Positions 52,449 to 61,141 of a stretch of 64,000 nt of DNA are shown here, piece by piece; the first letter of the stretch is position 1, and each line of letters opens with the position of its first letter. Origin of the DNA: Agarivorans sp. Alg241-V36 (lineage in GTDB: Bacteria; Pseudomonadota; Gammaproteobacteria; Enterobacterales; Celerinatantimonadaceae); assembly GCF_900537085.1 (NCBI RefSeq), contig NZ_UNRE01000007.1, positions 1 through 64,000 of the forward strand, written 5' to 3'. The position numbers and the translations under genes are program-made. Under the pieces are notes generated by a model. That model saw only the letters and a list, made by a program, of their open reading frames with translations. It ran no database searches and was not told the origin of the DNA.

Positions 52449-53213
52449 TCACGCTCCCACGTTGAGTAACAAAATTGTTTCACTAACCACCTGGCGTAAC
52501 TTTTTATCGTTTGCAGTTATCGCCTGGTCGAGTACTTGGTAACTATTGGTATTTTGTAGATTTCCCATGGTGACATCTTGCGCAACTAACAGACCAACTT
52601 TAACTCGATTAATGAGACTCCAATCCGTGACTTCATCAGCTTTATAATATTTATAATCACCCTCTTCTGCGCTTTGATAAAGCAGTTGCAAGCTATCTAT
52701 GTCTGTATCAAAAATGGTGGAACCAAAACTATCTCGGCAAACCAATTCACTATTCGTGTTTACATAAAAGTTAATCGTTGTAACCGTATCCGCTGCTAAG
52801 GTGTCACCGCTACACGAAAAAATAGTGTCATTGGGGGCTTCTGCACCAAAGAATCGCAAACTAATAACATCACTATTTGCTTTAAGGTTAACTCCGGCAA
52901 ACTGGTTAGTATTATCAACCCCTTGCAATATTTGATTTTCATCCCAGCTCAGCTGAAACATATCGGGACCAGAGATAGGCATCAACGTTTTATCATAAAG
53001 TTGATTAAAGTCCCTAAATCCACCTTGCTGGACATACAAACGCATAGTTTGCATACCCATGCGGTTTTTATTTACTAAGAGCTGGTTTGCTCGCGTAGCT
53101 TCATAGCTTTTTTTATCGCTGATTAAAGCAGCATATAATCCACCCACTACAATGAGCGATAAAACCAATGCAATCATTAGTTCAACTAAACCAAACCCTG
53201 TTTGCTTGCGCAT
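52449..53213 (-). CDS. pilW: Type IV minor pilin PilW
   Basis: 254-aa protein with the prepilin-like start MRKQTGFGLVELMIALVLSL, where cleavage is before FGLVE with the conserved glutamate. The middle holds QTMRLYVQQGGFRDFNQ, typical of PilW, and the C-terminus ends VVSETILLLNVGA. The start codon overlaps the pilV stop (TGATG). It belongs to the minor pilin priming complex. Confidence 0.9.
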   Translation of the reverse strand: MRKQTGFGLVELMIALVLSLIVVGGLYAALISDKKSYEATRANQLLVNKNRMGMQTMRLYVQQGGFRDFNQLYDKTLMPISGPDMFQLSWDENQILQGVDNTNQFAGVNLKANSDVISLRFFGAEAPNDTIFSCSGDTLAADTVTTINFYVNTNSELVCRDSFGSTIFDTDIDSLQLLYQSAEEGDYKYYKADEVTDWSLINRVKVGLLVAQDVTMGNLQNTNSYQVLDQAITANDKKLRQVVSETILLLNVGA

Positions 53214-53731
53214 CACCTTATCCACACGCTCACCTCGCTACACTGGTGACTAGCACCGCTGATATCAGCAGAGCAATCGTTAGCACCCGCACCGGTTAAG
53301 TTCGCGTCCCAAGTCATTTTTACTGTAACTAGATTGTTCTCGTGTTGAATTGAATATCTCAGCTCGGGAATAGTGAGAGAGTGATTACCAAACCAATCTT
53401 TTATTTCGTAAGCTGCAAATTGAGCTCTAGTGCACGTCACACTATTCAAGAGGCAATCCTCACTGGTTGGGGTAGCACCATCGCTTAAATTTTCAGCGTT
53501 AAATTCATCACTAACGACAGCCTTAGGCATAGCAGTAAGTCTCTGTACCAGATCTAGCATCGCAATATTTGCACTTTGAGCAAAACGAGCCTTGTGTGCA
53601 GTGTTAACTGATTGAACCTGCAACGCTGCATGCCCCAATAAGCCAATTGCTACAATCACCACTGCAATTAGCAATTCAATTAATGTGAAACCTTGTTGCT
53701 TAGTTGCAGTAGGCTGTTGATGGTGAAGCAT
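53213..53731 (-). CDS. pilV: Type IV minor pilin PilV
   Basis: 172-aa prepilin. The leader, somewhat long, ends KQQG before FTLIELLIAVVIVAIGLLGHA; the sequence has cysteines near EDCLLNSVTC and CSADIS. The start at 53731 has GGGAGGG seven nt upstream and overlaps the fimU end by 32 nt; the upstream frame part is not needed. Part of the minor pilin priming complex with FimU, PilW and PilX. Confidence 0.9.
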   Translation of the reverse strand: MLHHQQPTATKQQGFTLIELLIAVVIVAIGLLGHAALQVQSVNTAHKARFAQSANIAMLDLVQRLTAMPKAVVSDEFNAENLSDGATPTSEDCLLNSVTCTRAQFAAYEIKDWFGNHSLTIPELRYSIQHENNLVTVKMTWDANLTGAGANDCSADISGASHQCSEVSVWIR

Positions 53732-54245
53732 ATTCAACCCTCCCCATGCGTGTAATCGTGATTCGTTGATCGTCATAATCATTGGTAGGTGCGCACACTG
53801 TGAGTGTTCCGGCTAAAGCGTGTCCTGTAGGAAAAAATCGACTAGTAGTTCTAGCAGCACTTGCGGTGTCGCTATACCTTACCTCAGCAGATTCAGGCTT
53901 AGGGTAACTAGCGATAACCTGCGTTGAACTGCTTAACAAGCCGTCTCGATTACTATCTAGATATACTAACCACCCTTTGTTGGCACCCCAAGCGCTTTCA
54001 CAGCTTGTGCCATTAGTTGTGGGACAAACATAAGTTGAAAGGTTATTACGAATAGCCTCCTGCTGAGCAACCACTAGGCTACTCACTAATAAGTCGCGAG
54101 TAACCTTTTGCTTGTTCTCTTGCATTAAACTTTGTAACGAAGGTACAGCTATCACCATAACTATCACTAAAATCGCCACTGCAATCATTAGTTCAAGTAA
54201 GGTGAAGCCTTTGGCTACATAGCCTTGTTTGGAAATACCAAGCAT
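53700..54245 (-). CDS. fimU: Type IV minor pilin FimU/FimT-like (GspH family)
   Basis: 181-aa prepilin with leader MLGISKQGYVAKG before FTLLELMIAVAILVIVMVIAV. The C-terminal GspH/FimT domain has TYVCPTTNGTSC, GWLVYLDSNRDG and a C-terminal cysteine pair. It is the first gene of the operon fimU-pilV-pilW-pilX-pilE-pilY1. FimU and FimT cannot be told apart by eye; FimT homologues have been linked to DNA binding during uptake (family knowledge). Confidence 0.88.
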   Translation of the reverse strand: MLGISKQGYVAKGFTLLELMIAVAILVIVMVIAVPSLQSLMQENKQKVTRDLLVSSLVVAQQEAIRNNLSTYVCPTTNGTSCESAWGANKGWLVYLDSNRDGLLSSSTQVIASYPKPESAEVRYSDTASAARTTSRFFPTGHALAGTLTVCAPTNDYDDQRITITRMGRVEYASPSTAYCN

Positions 54246-54342
54246 TGCTTATCATCCATAACAGCAATAATCACAGCAAGTATTGTAAAGCGAATCACTC
54301 TCTCTACAGTTAAAAAATTGATGAGACTATATAGTAAAAAAA

Positions 54343-54370
54343 TCAATAAATTAGCGAGTCATTCTGTCAA
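54343..54370 (-). promoter_or_regulatory. Probable promoter of the minor pilin operon
   Basis: Minus-strand TTGACA (54365-54370), a 16-nt spacer and TATTGA (54343-54348), giving a leader of about 100 nt. The -35 is perfect and the -10 modest. The remainder of 54246-54604 is AT-rich and shows TTGACA on the plus strand near 54409 and 54452 without good -10 partners. Confidence 0.5.
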
Positions 54371-54604
54371 ACATACCTTGTATACACAATAAGCAGAGCA
54401 ACAATAGTTGACAGATATCATACTTCCAACTACCACTTCTGTAATGCAAGCTTGACAGCACAAAATACTGTCTCCAATACCCAACATAATTTTGCCCTGC
54501 GAGCGACAATAACGGCGTTTTTCTTAACAAGGCCTAGTAAAAGCATTGGAGTATAAGGATGAAAATGTGTAATCTAATTCCACCAATAATCACGCAACTT
54601 TTTT

Positions 54605-55027
54605 ATGAAACCTCAGTCTGTTCCTAGCTACGTTGATGACAACTACGTAAATAATGTTGTGAACGAATGTGTCAGTTTCATGAAAGGAAATGCGCCTTGG
54701 TGGGTGCAACGTTCGTGTTTAGATTGTCGAGAATCAAAGCAGTTATTACATTTGTTTCTGGTCGCTTTTAGCACTTGGCGTAAGCGCCGGGCACAGCCTA
54801 ACCATAAACGAAATGTCGAACCCAATAATCTATTCGACCTTGGCCCCCTGATTTACGACTTAAGCTACACCCTTAACCAATTAGCCAACCAAGACAAAGA
54901 CTACCTTAGTGAAGAGTTGAAAAGTGCCATTAAACTTATTCACCAAGATGCTCAGCATTTCTTAAAAAACTGGCACAGCCTCGATATAGAGCAAATTATC
55001 GACACACCTCTCTCTCAAGTTTCTTAA
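54605..55027 (+). CDS. Hypothetical protein of 140 aa
   Basis: Cytoplasmic-looking, mixed helical protein with CLDCRESKQLLHLFLVAFSTWRKRR (four aromatic and basic blocks) and a C-terminal half rich in Leu/Asp. No known motif is recognised and no signal peptide or membrane segment is seen. A ribosome site is unclear (ACTTTTTT before the ATG). It lies directly before a GNAT-type gene (21 nt gap) and is likely cotranscribed with it; it may be restricted to this group of bacteria. Upstream distance to the pilin operon is 359 nt. Confidence 0.6.
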   Translation: MKPQSVPSYVDDNYVNNVVNECVSFMKGNAPWWVQRSCLDCRESKQLLHLFLVAFSTWRKRRAQPNHKRNVEPNNLFDLGPLIYDLSYTLNQLANQDKDYLSEELKSAIKLIHQDAQHFLKNWHSLDIEQIIDTPLSQVS

Positions 55028-55048
55028 TTTATACAGTTAAAAGGTCTT

Positions 55049-55423
55049 ATGCGTTTATCTTTTCAAGCTATTGAAAACTGGCAACAATACGCCAGTGATT
55101 TATCCAAAATATCCAGTAATCTAGAGCCTTCGCAGTGGCAAGAATGGCAGCAAGCTGCTCAACTCTACAGCTGTACGTTCAATCAGCGGGTGGTTGCATA
55201 TTGCGTTGCAAGTAGTAATAAACAGCAGCTAATGGTGCAGCGCTTTCACGTGAGAGATATTACTCAGCGTCGTGGCATTGGCTTGTTCATGTTCCAGCAG
55301 CTGCTGCAATTAGCCGCTCAAAAAGATCTAAGCCAAGTCACTTTTCCGCACAGCAATGACCCCGGTGTACTCGGCTTTTATCAGCACCTTGGCTTAAACA
55401 ACCAGTTCACCTTTCAGCTATAA
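55049..55423 (+). CDS. PanZ/PanM-like GNAT protein
   Basis: 124-aa GNAT-fold protein. The acetyl-CoA loop reads VRDITQRRGIGLFMFQQL (about 69-86), close to the form in E. coli PanZ (an activator of PanD maturation), and the C-terminus ends GFYQHLGL as in short acetyltransferases. PanZ binds acetyl-CoA and promotes self-cleavage of the aspartate decarboxylase PanD; whether this one does so is inference because panD is not here. Alternatively it is an ordinary small N-acetyltransferase. Follows the hypothetical gene, ends at a terminator. Confidence 0.7.
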   Translation: MRLSFQAIENWQQYASDLSKISSNLEPSQWQEWQQAAQLYSCTFNQRVVAYCVASSNKQQLMVQRFHVRDITQRRGIGLFMFQQLLQLAAQKDLSQVTFPHSNDPGVLGFYQHLGLNNQFTFQL

Positions 55424-55453
55424 AAAAACCAGAGCCATGGCTCTGGTTTTTTT
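55422..55453. terminator. Bidirectional terminator after the PanZ-like gene
   Basis: Perfect palindrome: A7 then CCAGAGCC / GGCTCTGG around ATG-centred CATG, then T7. It lies between convergent genes (PanZ-like and glpX). Confidence 0.93.
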
Positions 55454-55473
55454 ATCATTCGCTATCCGTATTA

Positions 55474-56481
55474 CTACAAAATAATCGACTTTAAGTCGTC
55501 GTTTTTACGATCTAAGTAATGAGTTGATTGGATTTTACGAATAGTACGTGTTTTACCACGAACCAACAGCGTTTCTGTGGTGGCAATATTACCTTGGCGG
55601 TTAATACCTTCCAGTAAATCACCTTTAGTAATGCCGGTTGCTGAGAAGATAACATTGTCGTTTTTGGCTAAGTCATTCAACTGCAATACGCTGTTTACTT
55701 GAATATCTTCAGCTTCACAGCGGCGAATCTCTTCTTCACCAATTGCTCGACTCTCTGGAGTATCTTCTTTTACTTGGTGACGCGGAATTAAACGGCCCTG
55801 CATATCACCACCTAAAGCACGAATCACCGCCGCCGAAATCACCCCTTCTGGCGCGCCGCCCACACAGTACATCATGTCAACTTCGCTAAGTGGCATACAC
55901 GATAGAATAGACGCAGCTACATCCCCATCAGGAATCGCAAATACTCGAACGCCTAGTTTTTGCATCTCGGCAATCACACCATCATGACGAGGCTTAGCCA
56001 AGGTAATTACAGTCATGTCACTCAGGTCTTTACCCAATACTGACGCAACCATTTTAATATTGTGTTCAAGCGATTGGTTTAAATCGATGCAACCTTTGGC
56101 TTCCGGCCCTACAACCAACTTTTCCATGTACATATCTGGTGCACGTAAAAATGCGCCTTTTTCGCCTACTGCAAGCACTGCAACGGCATTGTTTTGGCCC
56201 ATTGCGGTCATGCGGGTGCCTTCAATAGGATCTACCGCAATATCTACGCCTTCGCCGCCAGTGCCAACATGCTCACCAATGTAAAGCATCGGTGCATCAT
56301 CAATCTCGCCTTCACCAATAACCACTTCGCCATCAATGTCGATGTCATTGAGCATAATGCGCATAGCTTCAACAGCTGCGTTATCAGCAATATTTTTATC
56401 CCCACGGCCCAACCACTTGTAACCAGCTAAAGCTGCGGCTTCGGTCACGCGGGAAAAACGAAATGCCAGATCTCTTCTCAT
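55474..56481 (-). CDS. glpX: Class II fructose-1,6-bisphosphatase GlpX
   Basis: 335-aa Mn-dependent enzyme, an alternative to Fbp in gluconeogenesis. Visible are the metal site GEVVIGEGEIDDAPML (about 51-66) and the substrate loop VDPIEGTRMT (about 82-91), then CVGGAPEGVISAAV. The length is the E. coli GlpX type. It is monocistronic here; a role in sugar synthesis from acetate, amino acids or glycerol is expected in a marine heterotroph. Confidence 0.96.
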   Translation of the reverse strand: MRRDLAFRFSRVTEAAALAGYKWLGRGDKNIADNAAVEAMRIMLNDIDIDGEVVIGEGEIDDAPMLYIGEHVGTGGEGVDIAVDPIEGTRMTAMGQNNAVAVLAVGEKGAFLRAPDMYMEKLVVGPEAKGCIDLNQSLEHNIKMVASVLGKDLSDMTVITLAKPRHDGVIAEMQKLGVRVFAIPDGDVAASILSCMPLSEVDMMYCVGGAPEGVISAAVIRALGGDMQGRLIPRHQVKEDTPESRAIGEEEIRRCEAEDIQVNSVLQLNDLAKNDNVIFSATGITKGDLLEGINRQGNIATTETLLVRGKTRTIRKIQSTHYLDRKNDDLKSIIL

Positions 56482-56552
56482 CAGATACGCCTAATCAACT
56501 AAAAATCGTGACGAATACTAGCACAAGATTATGTTTTATTCAGCCTGAAAAG

Positions 56553-57158
56553 CTAGGCTAAAGCCTGCTTTACCAAGCTTAGTGCTTCATCAGACAAATC
56601 CAATGCAAGCGCTGCTTGCTGGCCTTCTTCAGACATTTTCGCCCAGGTTTTTTGCACAATGCTAATCACTTTCTCTTGAGCATGTTTATTAGCAAATTCA
56701 ACAAAGTAGTACTTTAAAAATACCAAGCAAATTACATCTTCAAGGGCTTGAGTAAGCGGATTACGTTTTAGCTTTTCTTTGCGCAGCAAACTGGAAGTAG
56801 CATCAATCAGCGTTTCATCTAAATTGTGCTTACGCATAATTTCAGCACACAACTCAGCATGTTTTTTACCTAAATCACTACGCCATTTTAAGTATCCAGC
56901 TCTGCCTTCTGGGTAATCACTACGTAATGATAGCCAGCGTCCAATATGCTGAGCGCGAGCGGCAATTTGCAGCTCTGCTGGAGGCGCTAACATAAAATCA
57001 TGTAAGCAATTAGACATGCGCTTACCGTACAAAAATTCTTTGGCATGCTCGGTTCCTAACTCATCTATCTCCTTATTTGGGTCATTTAAGTTAAATTGAT
57101 CGATATCGTTTAGTACCTGATTCAGAATATTTTGCTGCATGATTTGCGGTTTTCCCAT
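56553..57158 (-). CDS. DUF4202 family protein
   Basis: 201-aa cytoplasmic protein. The N-terminal half holds AARAQHIGRWLSLRSDYPEGRAGYLKW and the second half HAELCAEIMRKHNLDE, which match DUF4202; the AxxQHxxRW...YPxxRxGYLxWR pattern resembles an HD-like metal-binding surface. Function is unknown for the family. Start at 57158 (MGKPQIMQQ) or six codons later (MQQNIL). It lies alone between glpX (minus) and ald (plus, divergent). Confidence 0.8.
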   Translation of the reverse strand: MGKPQIMQQNILNQVLNDIDQFNLNDPNKEIDELGTEHAKEFLYGKRMSNCLHDFMLAPPAELQIAARAQHIGRWLSLRSDYPEGRAGYLKWRSDLGKKHAELCAEIMRKHNLDETLIDATSSLLRKEKLKRNPLTQALEDVICLVFLKYYFVEFANKHAQEKVISIVQKTWAKMSEEGQQAALALDLSDEALSLVKQALA

Positions 57159-57286
57159 AACTTTGTTTTATCCTTTAACAAGGGCACAACATATCCTACC
57201 GAAAAGCCAAAAACAACACAGACAGTTACACCAAAAAACAATTGCAATATCAGCGCATTTAACTATATGTTAATAATTAGAGCGGC

Positions 57287-57305
57287 ATATATGACCAACA
57301 TATAT
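57287..57305. promoter_or_regulatory. Inverted repeat before ald
   Basis: Perfect arms ATATATG and CATATAT separated by ACCAA, ending 22 nt before the ald start. Placed between promoter and start codon. It could be an operator for an Lrp/AsnC-type regulator, which commonly controls ald; this is a guess from family habits. Confidence 0.5.
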
Positions 57306-57327
57306 ATCAATAAAGGAGTTAATCGCT

Positions 57328-58443
57328 ATGCTGATTGGTGTACCTAAGGAAATAAAAAATCACGAATATCGTGTGGGAATGACACCCGCCAGTGTGAATG
57401 AGTTAATTCAACATGGCCATCAAGTCATTGTTGAAACTCAAGCTGGCGCAGGTATTGGCTTCAGTGATGCCGATTACCAAGCGGTTGGCGCGAATATATC
57501 TAGCAGCGCAGCTGAAGTATTTGCCGCAGCCGAAATGATTGTTAAGGTTAAAGAGCCGCAGGCGGTTGAGCGTGCAATGCTGCGTGAAGATCAATTGCTA
57601 TTCACCTACCTCCACCTAGCCCCCGACCCAGAGCAAACTCACGACCTAATCAAATCGGGCGCAGTTTGCGTAGCTTATGAAACAGTGACCAGCCCACGCG
57701 GCGGTCTTCCTTTGCTAGCGCCAATGTCAGAGGTTGCGGGTCGTATGGCGATTCAGGCAGGCGCATTGGCCTTAGAAAAATCCAAAGGCGGTCGAGGTGT
57801 ATTACTTGGCGGCGTACCAGGGGTAGAGCCAGCAAAAGTTACCGTAATAGGCGGTGGAATGGTTGGGCGTAATGCTGCACAAATGGCAGTAGGTATGGGC
57901 GCCGATGTCACCATTCTCGATCGCAATATTGATGTGCTACGGGCTATCGATGCTGAATACCACGGCCAGCTTAAAACCGTTTATTCAACCACCAGCAGTA
58001 TTGAGCAACATGTATTAGAGGCTGATTTGGTAATTGGTGGGGTATTGTTACCCGGTGCAGCCGCACCTAAGCTTATCACCAAAGACTTAGTGAAACGCAT
58101 GAAAGCTGGCAGCGCGATTGTTGACGTAGCCATCGACCAAGGCGGTTGTGCCGAGACCTCCAAAGCCACCACCCACCAAGATCCTATCTACATTGTTGAT
58201 GACGTGGTGCATTACTGCGTTGCTAACATGCCTGGTGGCGTGGCAAGAACCTCTACCATGGCGCTTAATAACGCTACCTTACCTTACATCATCACCCTCG
58301 CTAACAAGGGATACAAGCAAGCCTTGCTCGATGATGAACACCTGCGTAATGGCCTCAACGTAATGCATGGCAAGCTAACATGCGCCGAAGTGGGCGAAGC
58401 CCTTGGCATTGATACGGTTGAGCCTTTAGAGCTACTGGCTTAG
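57328..58443 (+). CDS. ald: Alanine dehydrogenase
   Basis: 371-aa NAD-dependent enzyme converting L-alanine to pyruvate and ammonia. It has [22 protein letters not shown] N-terminus (here [20 protein letters not shown]), KVKEPQ with a substrate lysine, the histidine in FTYLHLAP, the Rossmann motif [15 protein letters not shown], and [25 protein letters not shown] stands 9 nt before the ATG. Divergent from the DUF4202 gene and ended by a terminator; an inverted repeat precedes it. Confidence 0.97.
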   Translation: MLIGVPKEIKNHEYRVGMTPASVNELIQHGHQVIVETQAGAGIGFSDADYQAVGANISSSAAEVFAAAEMIVKVKEPQAVERAMLREDQLLFTYLHLAPDPEQTHDLIKSGAVCVAYETVTSPRGGLPLLAPMSEVAGRMAIQAGALALEKSKGGRGVLLGGVPGVEPAKVTVIGGGMVGRNAAQMAVGMGADVTILDRNIDVLRAIDAEYHGQLKTVYSTTSSIEQHVLEADLVIGGVLLPGAAAPKLITKDLVKRMKAGSAIVDVAIDQGGCAETSKATTHQDPIYIVDDVVHYCVANMPGGVARTSTMALNNATLPYIITLANKGYKQALLDDEHLRNGLNVMHGKLTCAEVGEALGIDTVEPLELLA

Positions 58444-58458
58444 GCTCAAGTAAAAACT

Positions 58459-58487
58459 AAAAAGAGCGCTTAAGCGCTCTTTTTTCT
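58459..58487. terminator. Bidirectional terminator after ald
   Basis: A5 then GAGCGCTTAAGCGCTC, a perfect palindrome, then T6. It lies between convergent ald and the DUF4357 gene. Confidence 0.92.
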
Positions 58488-58507
58488 ATTTGCTTAGGTC
58501 ACAAACC

Positions 58508-58990
58508 TTAACGCTTTTTGCCATATCCGCGGTCTTTAAGGCTACGTCCCCATTTATCTAGCCACGCATCTAAACCACTACGGGCATTGCCAGCAATCAA
58601 ACATGCGGCGGAACTGGGGCTAGAGAATTGATAATCGCGCATAAACTCGTAACCCTCTCCTTGTCGGCATAACACAGTGTCTTCCAACAATTGGTCTCGC
58701 AAGGCTAGCACTGCAGGGCGCAACGACTCTGCGCCACCACCATTGGCGGTTGAGCCTTTAACAACGGTAAAGCCGGGTTTATTTTTAGCGCCGGTGGGAT
58801 AACCGTGAGCAACCGCTTGCTTAACGCTAAAAGAATATTCTGCAGATATGGTGTGCTGACTACTCTCAACCACCAGCTCACGTAAAGATAATAACTGCTG
58901 ATACAACTCTATCGGTAAAATTGCTGCGGTTTTGCGGCCATCGCCATCAATAACAAAATTAACTTTAGAAAGTTCGAATGGACCGTCCAT
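58508..58990 (-). CDS. DUF4357-containing protein with antitoxin-like N-terminus
   Basis: About 160 aa. The N-terminal 40 residues (KVNFVIDGDGRKTAAILPIE) resemble Phd/YefM-type antitoxins. The C-terminal 45 residues (FSSPSSAACLIAGNARSGLD) match the DUF4357 domain, which is found at the end of restriction- and nuclease-linked proteins. A start at the ATG 58990 is chosen; the frame extends upstream through TTG/GTG codons. No toxin gene is adjacent. Terminators bound it on both sides, so it seems to be a single-gene unit. Confidence 0.7.
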   Translation of the reverse strand: MDGPFELSKVNFVIDGDGRKTAAILPIELYQQLLSLRELVVESSQHTISAEYSFSVKQAVAHGYPTGAKNKPGFTVVKGSTANGGGAESLRPAVLALRDQLLEDTVLCRQGEGYEFMRDYQFSSPSSAACLIAGNARSGLDAWLDKWGRSLKDRGYGKKR

Positions 58991-59052
58991 GTCAGACCAT
59001 GTTTTAGAAAGTTTGTGCAAATTTAACACAGGCAAGCTGCAGATTTGAATAT

Positions 59053-59079
59053 AAAAAAACCTCGCTAGGCGAGGTTTTT
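59053..59079 (-). terminator. Terminator of rpoH
   Basis: A6 then CCTCGC / GCGAGG around loop TAG, then T5. It lies 10 nt after the rpoH stop and upstream of the DUF4357 gene. Confidence 0.92.
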
Positions 59080-59088
59080 AATAAGTTT

Positions 59089-59937
59089 TTATTCCATGGC
59101 CGCTTTGAGCTTCTTCATGGCATTTTTTTCCAATTGCCTAATTCGCTCTGCTGAAACTTGGTAATGGTCGGCTAATTCTTGCAAGGTTGCCTTGTCTTCA
59201 TCTAACCAACGGCGTTGCACAATGTGGGCATTACGCTCATCTAAGGTATTTAAAGCAGCACGTAAACGGTTAGCAGCAGCGACTTCCCAGTTTTCTTTTT
59301 CAACAAACTGAGCCACATCCGAAGACTTGTCTTCCAAGTACTGAATCGGTGCGAAGCTACCTTCGCGCTCATCGTCATCAGCCGCTAAATCAAAGGCTTG
59401 GTCTTGGGCACTCATACGAGATTCCATTTCCAATACGTCTTTGGTCGTTACCCCAAGGTTCTCAGCCACCATGTTCACTTCGTCGTTACTAAACCAGCCT
59501 AAACGCTTTTTAGATTTACGAAGATTAAAGAACAACTTACGTTGAGCTTTAGTAGTAGCAATTTTAACCATGCGCCAGTTACGCAATACGTATTCATGAA
59601 TTTCCGCTTTAATCCAATGCACAGCAAAAGATACCAAACGAACACCCACTTTAGGGTCAAAACGTTTTACGGCTTTCATTAAGCCTACGTTGCCCTCTTG
59701 AATTAAATCGGCTTGAGGCAGGCCATAACCTGCATAATTTTTAGCTACGTGCACTACAAAACGTAGGTGCGACATAACTAATTCGCGAGCTGCCGTTAAA
59801 TCACCCTCGTCGAATAAACGAGTGGCTAGCTCTTTCTCACGCTCAGGCGTGAGCATATCAGCGCGATTAACTGATTGAATGTAGGCTTCAATGCTCCCTT
59901 GCGGGACTAGCGCCATAGATGCATTTACTTGATCCAT
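59089..59937 (-). CDS. rpoH: RNA polymerase heat-shock sigma factor RpoH (sigma-32)
   Basis: 282-aa sigma factor directing RNA polymerase to heat-shock promoters. Region 2 holds [20 protein letters not shown] and [19 protein letters not shown]; the RpoH box [15 protein letters not shown] (about 131-145) identifies it as RpoH; region 4 holds [20 protein letters not shown] small inverted repeat in the 5' leader at 59955-59969 (ACTCG/CGAGT) is too short to claim as a thermosensor. In most gammaproteobacteria rpoH follows ftsEX; here the upstream neighbour is the divergent cobA. Confidence 0.97.
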   Translation of the reverse strand: MDQVNASMALVPQGSIEAYIQSVNRADMLTPEREKELATRLFDEGDLTAARELVMSHLRFVVHVAKNYAGYGLPQADLIQEGNVGLMKAVKRFDPKVGVRLVSFAVHWIKAEIHEYVLRNWRMVKIATTKAQRKLFFNLRKSKKRLGWFSNDEVNMVAENLGVTTKDVLEMESRMSAQDQAFDLAADDDEREGSFAPIQYLEDKSSDVAQFVEKENWEVAAANRLRAALNTLDERNAHIVQRRWLDEDKATLQELADHYQVSAERIRQLEKNAMKKLKAAME

Positions 59938-60196
59938 TTCAACCTCTAAATATTACTCGGTCAACGAGTCTACCATAGCCAATTAGCAAGATCTAACCCC
60001 CTATATAGCAGGCTCCACGGCTTTGCGCAGCCTCACTTGTTTCCAGATATATGACGCACTAAATAAGAGATAGTTCACACTTTTAAGCACTTTCTAGGTG
60101 CGCGATTTTACCAAATAGGTGCAAGTTATCCCTTAAGGAGTATAGACAGTTGAAGCTAAACAAAAATTTCAAAAACCGCTAACTCGTTGATAAAAA

Positions 60197-60210
60197 ATGA
60201 TTTTAATCAA
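60197..60210 (+). promoter_or_regulatory. FNR/CRP-type box upstream of cobA-nirBD
   Basis: ATGAT-TTTA-ATCAA, one mismatch from the FNR pattern TTGAT-N4-ATCAA. It lies 73 nt before the cobA start, so FNR could activate the operon at a typical distance. A -10 element is not clear (CATGAT 60239-60244 or nearby). The stretch 59938-60196 also carries the rpoH leader and promoter without further clear sites. Confidence 0.65.
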
Positions 60211-60282
60211 GTTTTTGCGTTTTTTTTGCTACTGGCACCATGATTGCGTCATAGCTGGCATAAGTAATTGCGAGACAGTGAT

Positions 60283-61131
60283 ATGAGCATACAAAGAATT
60301 AGCCAACATCCTAGTACAAGTCAGAAGCAGCCTATTGAAGTAGGCATGGTTGACTTAGTCGGTGCCGGACCTGGCGATCCAGAGCTGCTCACCTTAAAGG
60401 CGCTACGCAGCATAGAGCAAGCAGACCTAGTGCTATATGACCGCCTAGTAAGCGAAGAAATCTTAGCGCTTATCCCTAGCAACACTAAAACTATTTACGT
60501 GGGTAAAGCCAAAGCCAATCACTGCATACCGCAAGAGCAACTTAACCTGTATATGGTAGACAAAGCGAAACAGGGTTTACGCATTTGTCGCCTTAAAGGT
60601 GGAGACCCGTTTGTCTTTGGTCGTGGCAGTGAAGAGCTTAGCGTATTACATGAGCATGAAGTTCCAGCCCGAGTTATTCCTGGAATTACGGCGGCATCTG
60701 GCTGTACTAGCTACGCCGGCATTCCGCTTACTCACCGTGGCTTAGCGACTGGCTGCAGCTTTATTACTGGCCACAAGCAAGATGGCAAATTAGATATCGA
60801 TTGGGCCCAACTGGCGCAACTCGACCACACCTTAGTTTTTTACATGGGGCTGAGCAGCTTGCCTGAAATCAGCCAACAGCTACAACGTTTTGGAAAGAGT
60901 GCAAAGACACCTGCCGCTTTAATAGAAAAAGGCTGCCAAAACGATCAACGCGTTGTTACCGGCCAATTAGACCAGTTACCTACGCTCGCCAGTGAACACC
61001 AATTGCAATCCCCTACATTAATTGTAATCGGTGAAGTGGTATCACTGCGCGAGCAACTCAACTGGCTAAGTAAGTTAGACGCGACCCAGAACCAATTTGA
61101 ATTAGAAAATAGCGCCGCTCTAAGCGCATAG
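60283..61131 (+). CDS. cobA: Uroporphyrinogen-III C-methyltransferase (siroheme synthesis)
   Basis: 282-aa SUMT making precorrin-2, the precursor of the siroheme used by NirB. Motifs are VDLVGAGPGDPELLTLKA (about 23-40), LVLYDRLVS, RLKGGDPFVFGRGSEE and the PAAI-type PAALIEKGCQNDQR. The ATG at 60283 has GAGACAG upstream; the frame also opens five codons earlier with TTG. It is single-domain (no cysG oxidase/chelatase part) and lies 10 nt before nirB, so it supplies cofactor in the same operon. Confidence 0.94.
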   Translation: MSIQRISQHPSTSQKQPIEVGMVDLVGAGPGDPELLTLKALRSIEQADLVLYDRLVSEEILALIPSNTKTIYVGKAKANHCIPQEQLNLYMVDKAKQGLRICRLKGGDPFVFGRGSEELSVLHEHEVPARVIPGITAASGCTSYAGIPLTHRGLATGCSFITGHKQDGKLDIDWAQLAQLDHTLVFYMGLSSLPEISQQLQRFGKSAKTPAALIEKGCQNDQRVVTGQLDQLPTLASEHQLQSPTLIVIGEVVSLREQLNWLSKLDATQNQFELENSAALSA

Positions 61132-61141
61132 GAGAGAGTAC

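Noticed and set aside
59955..59969. RpoH RNA thermometer in the leader
   Set aside because: The inverted repeat is only five base pairs and there is no sign of pairing with the start region.
60187..60210. TTGAT...ATCAA pair as one FNR site
   Set aside because: The halves are 14 nt apart, not 4; the tighter ATGAT-TTTA-ATCAA at 60197-60210 is the credible site.
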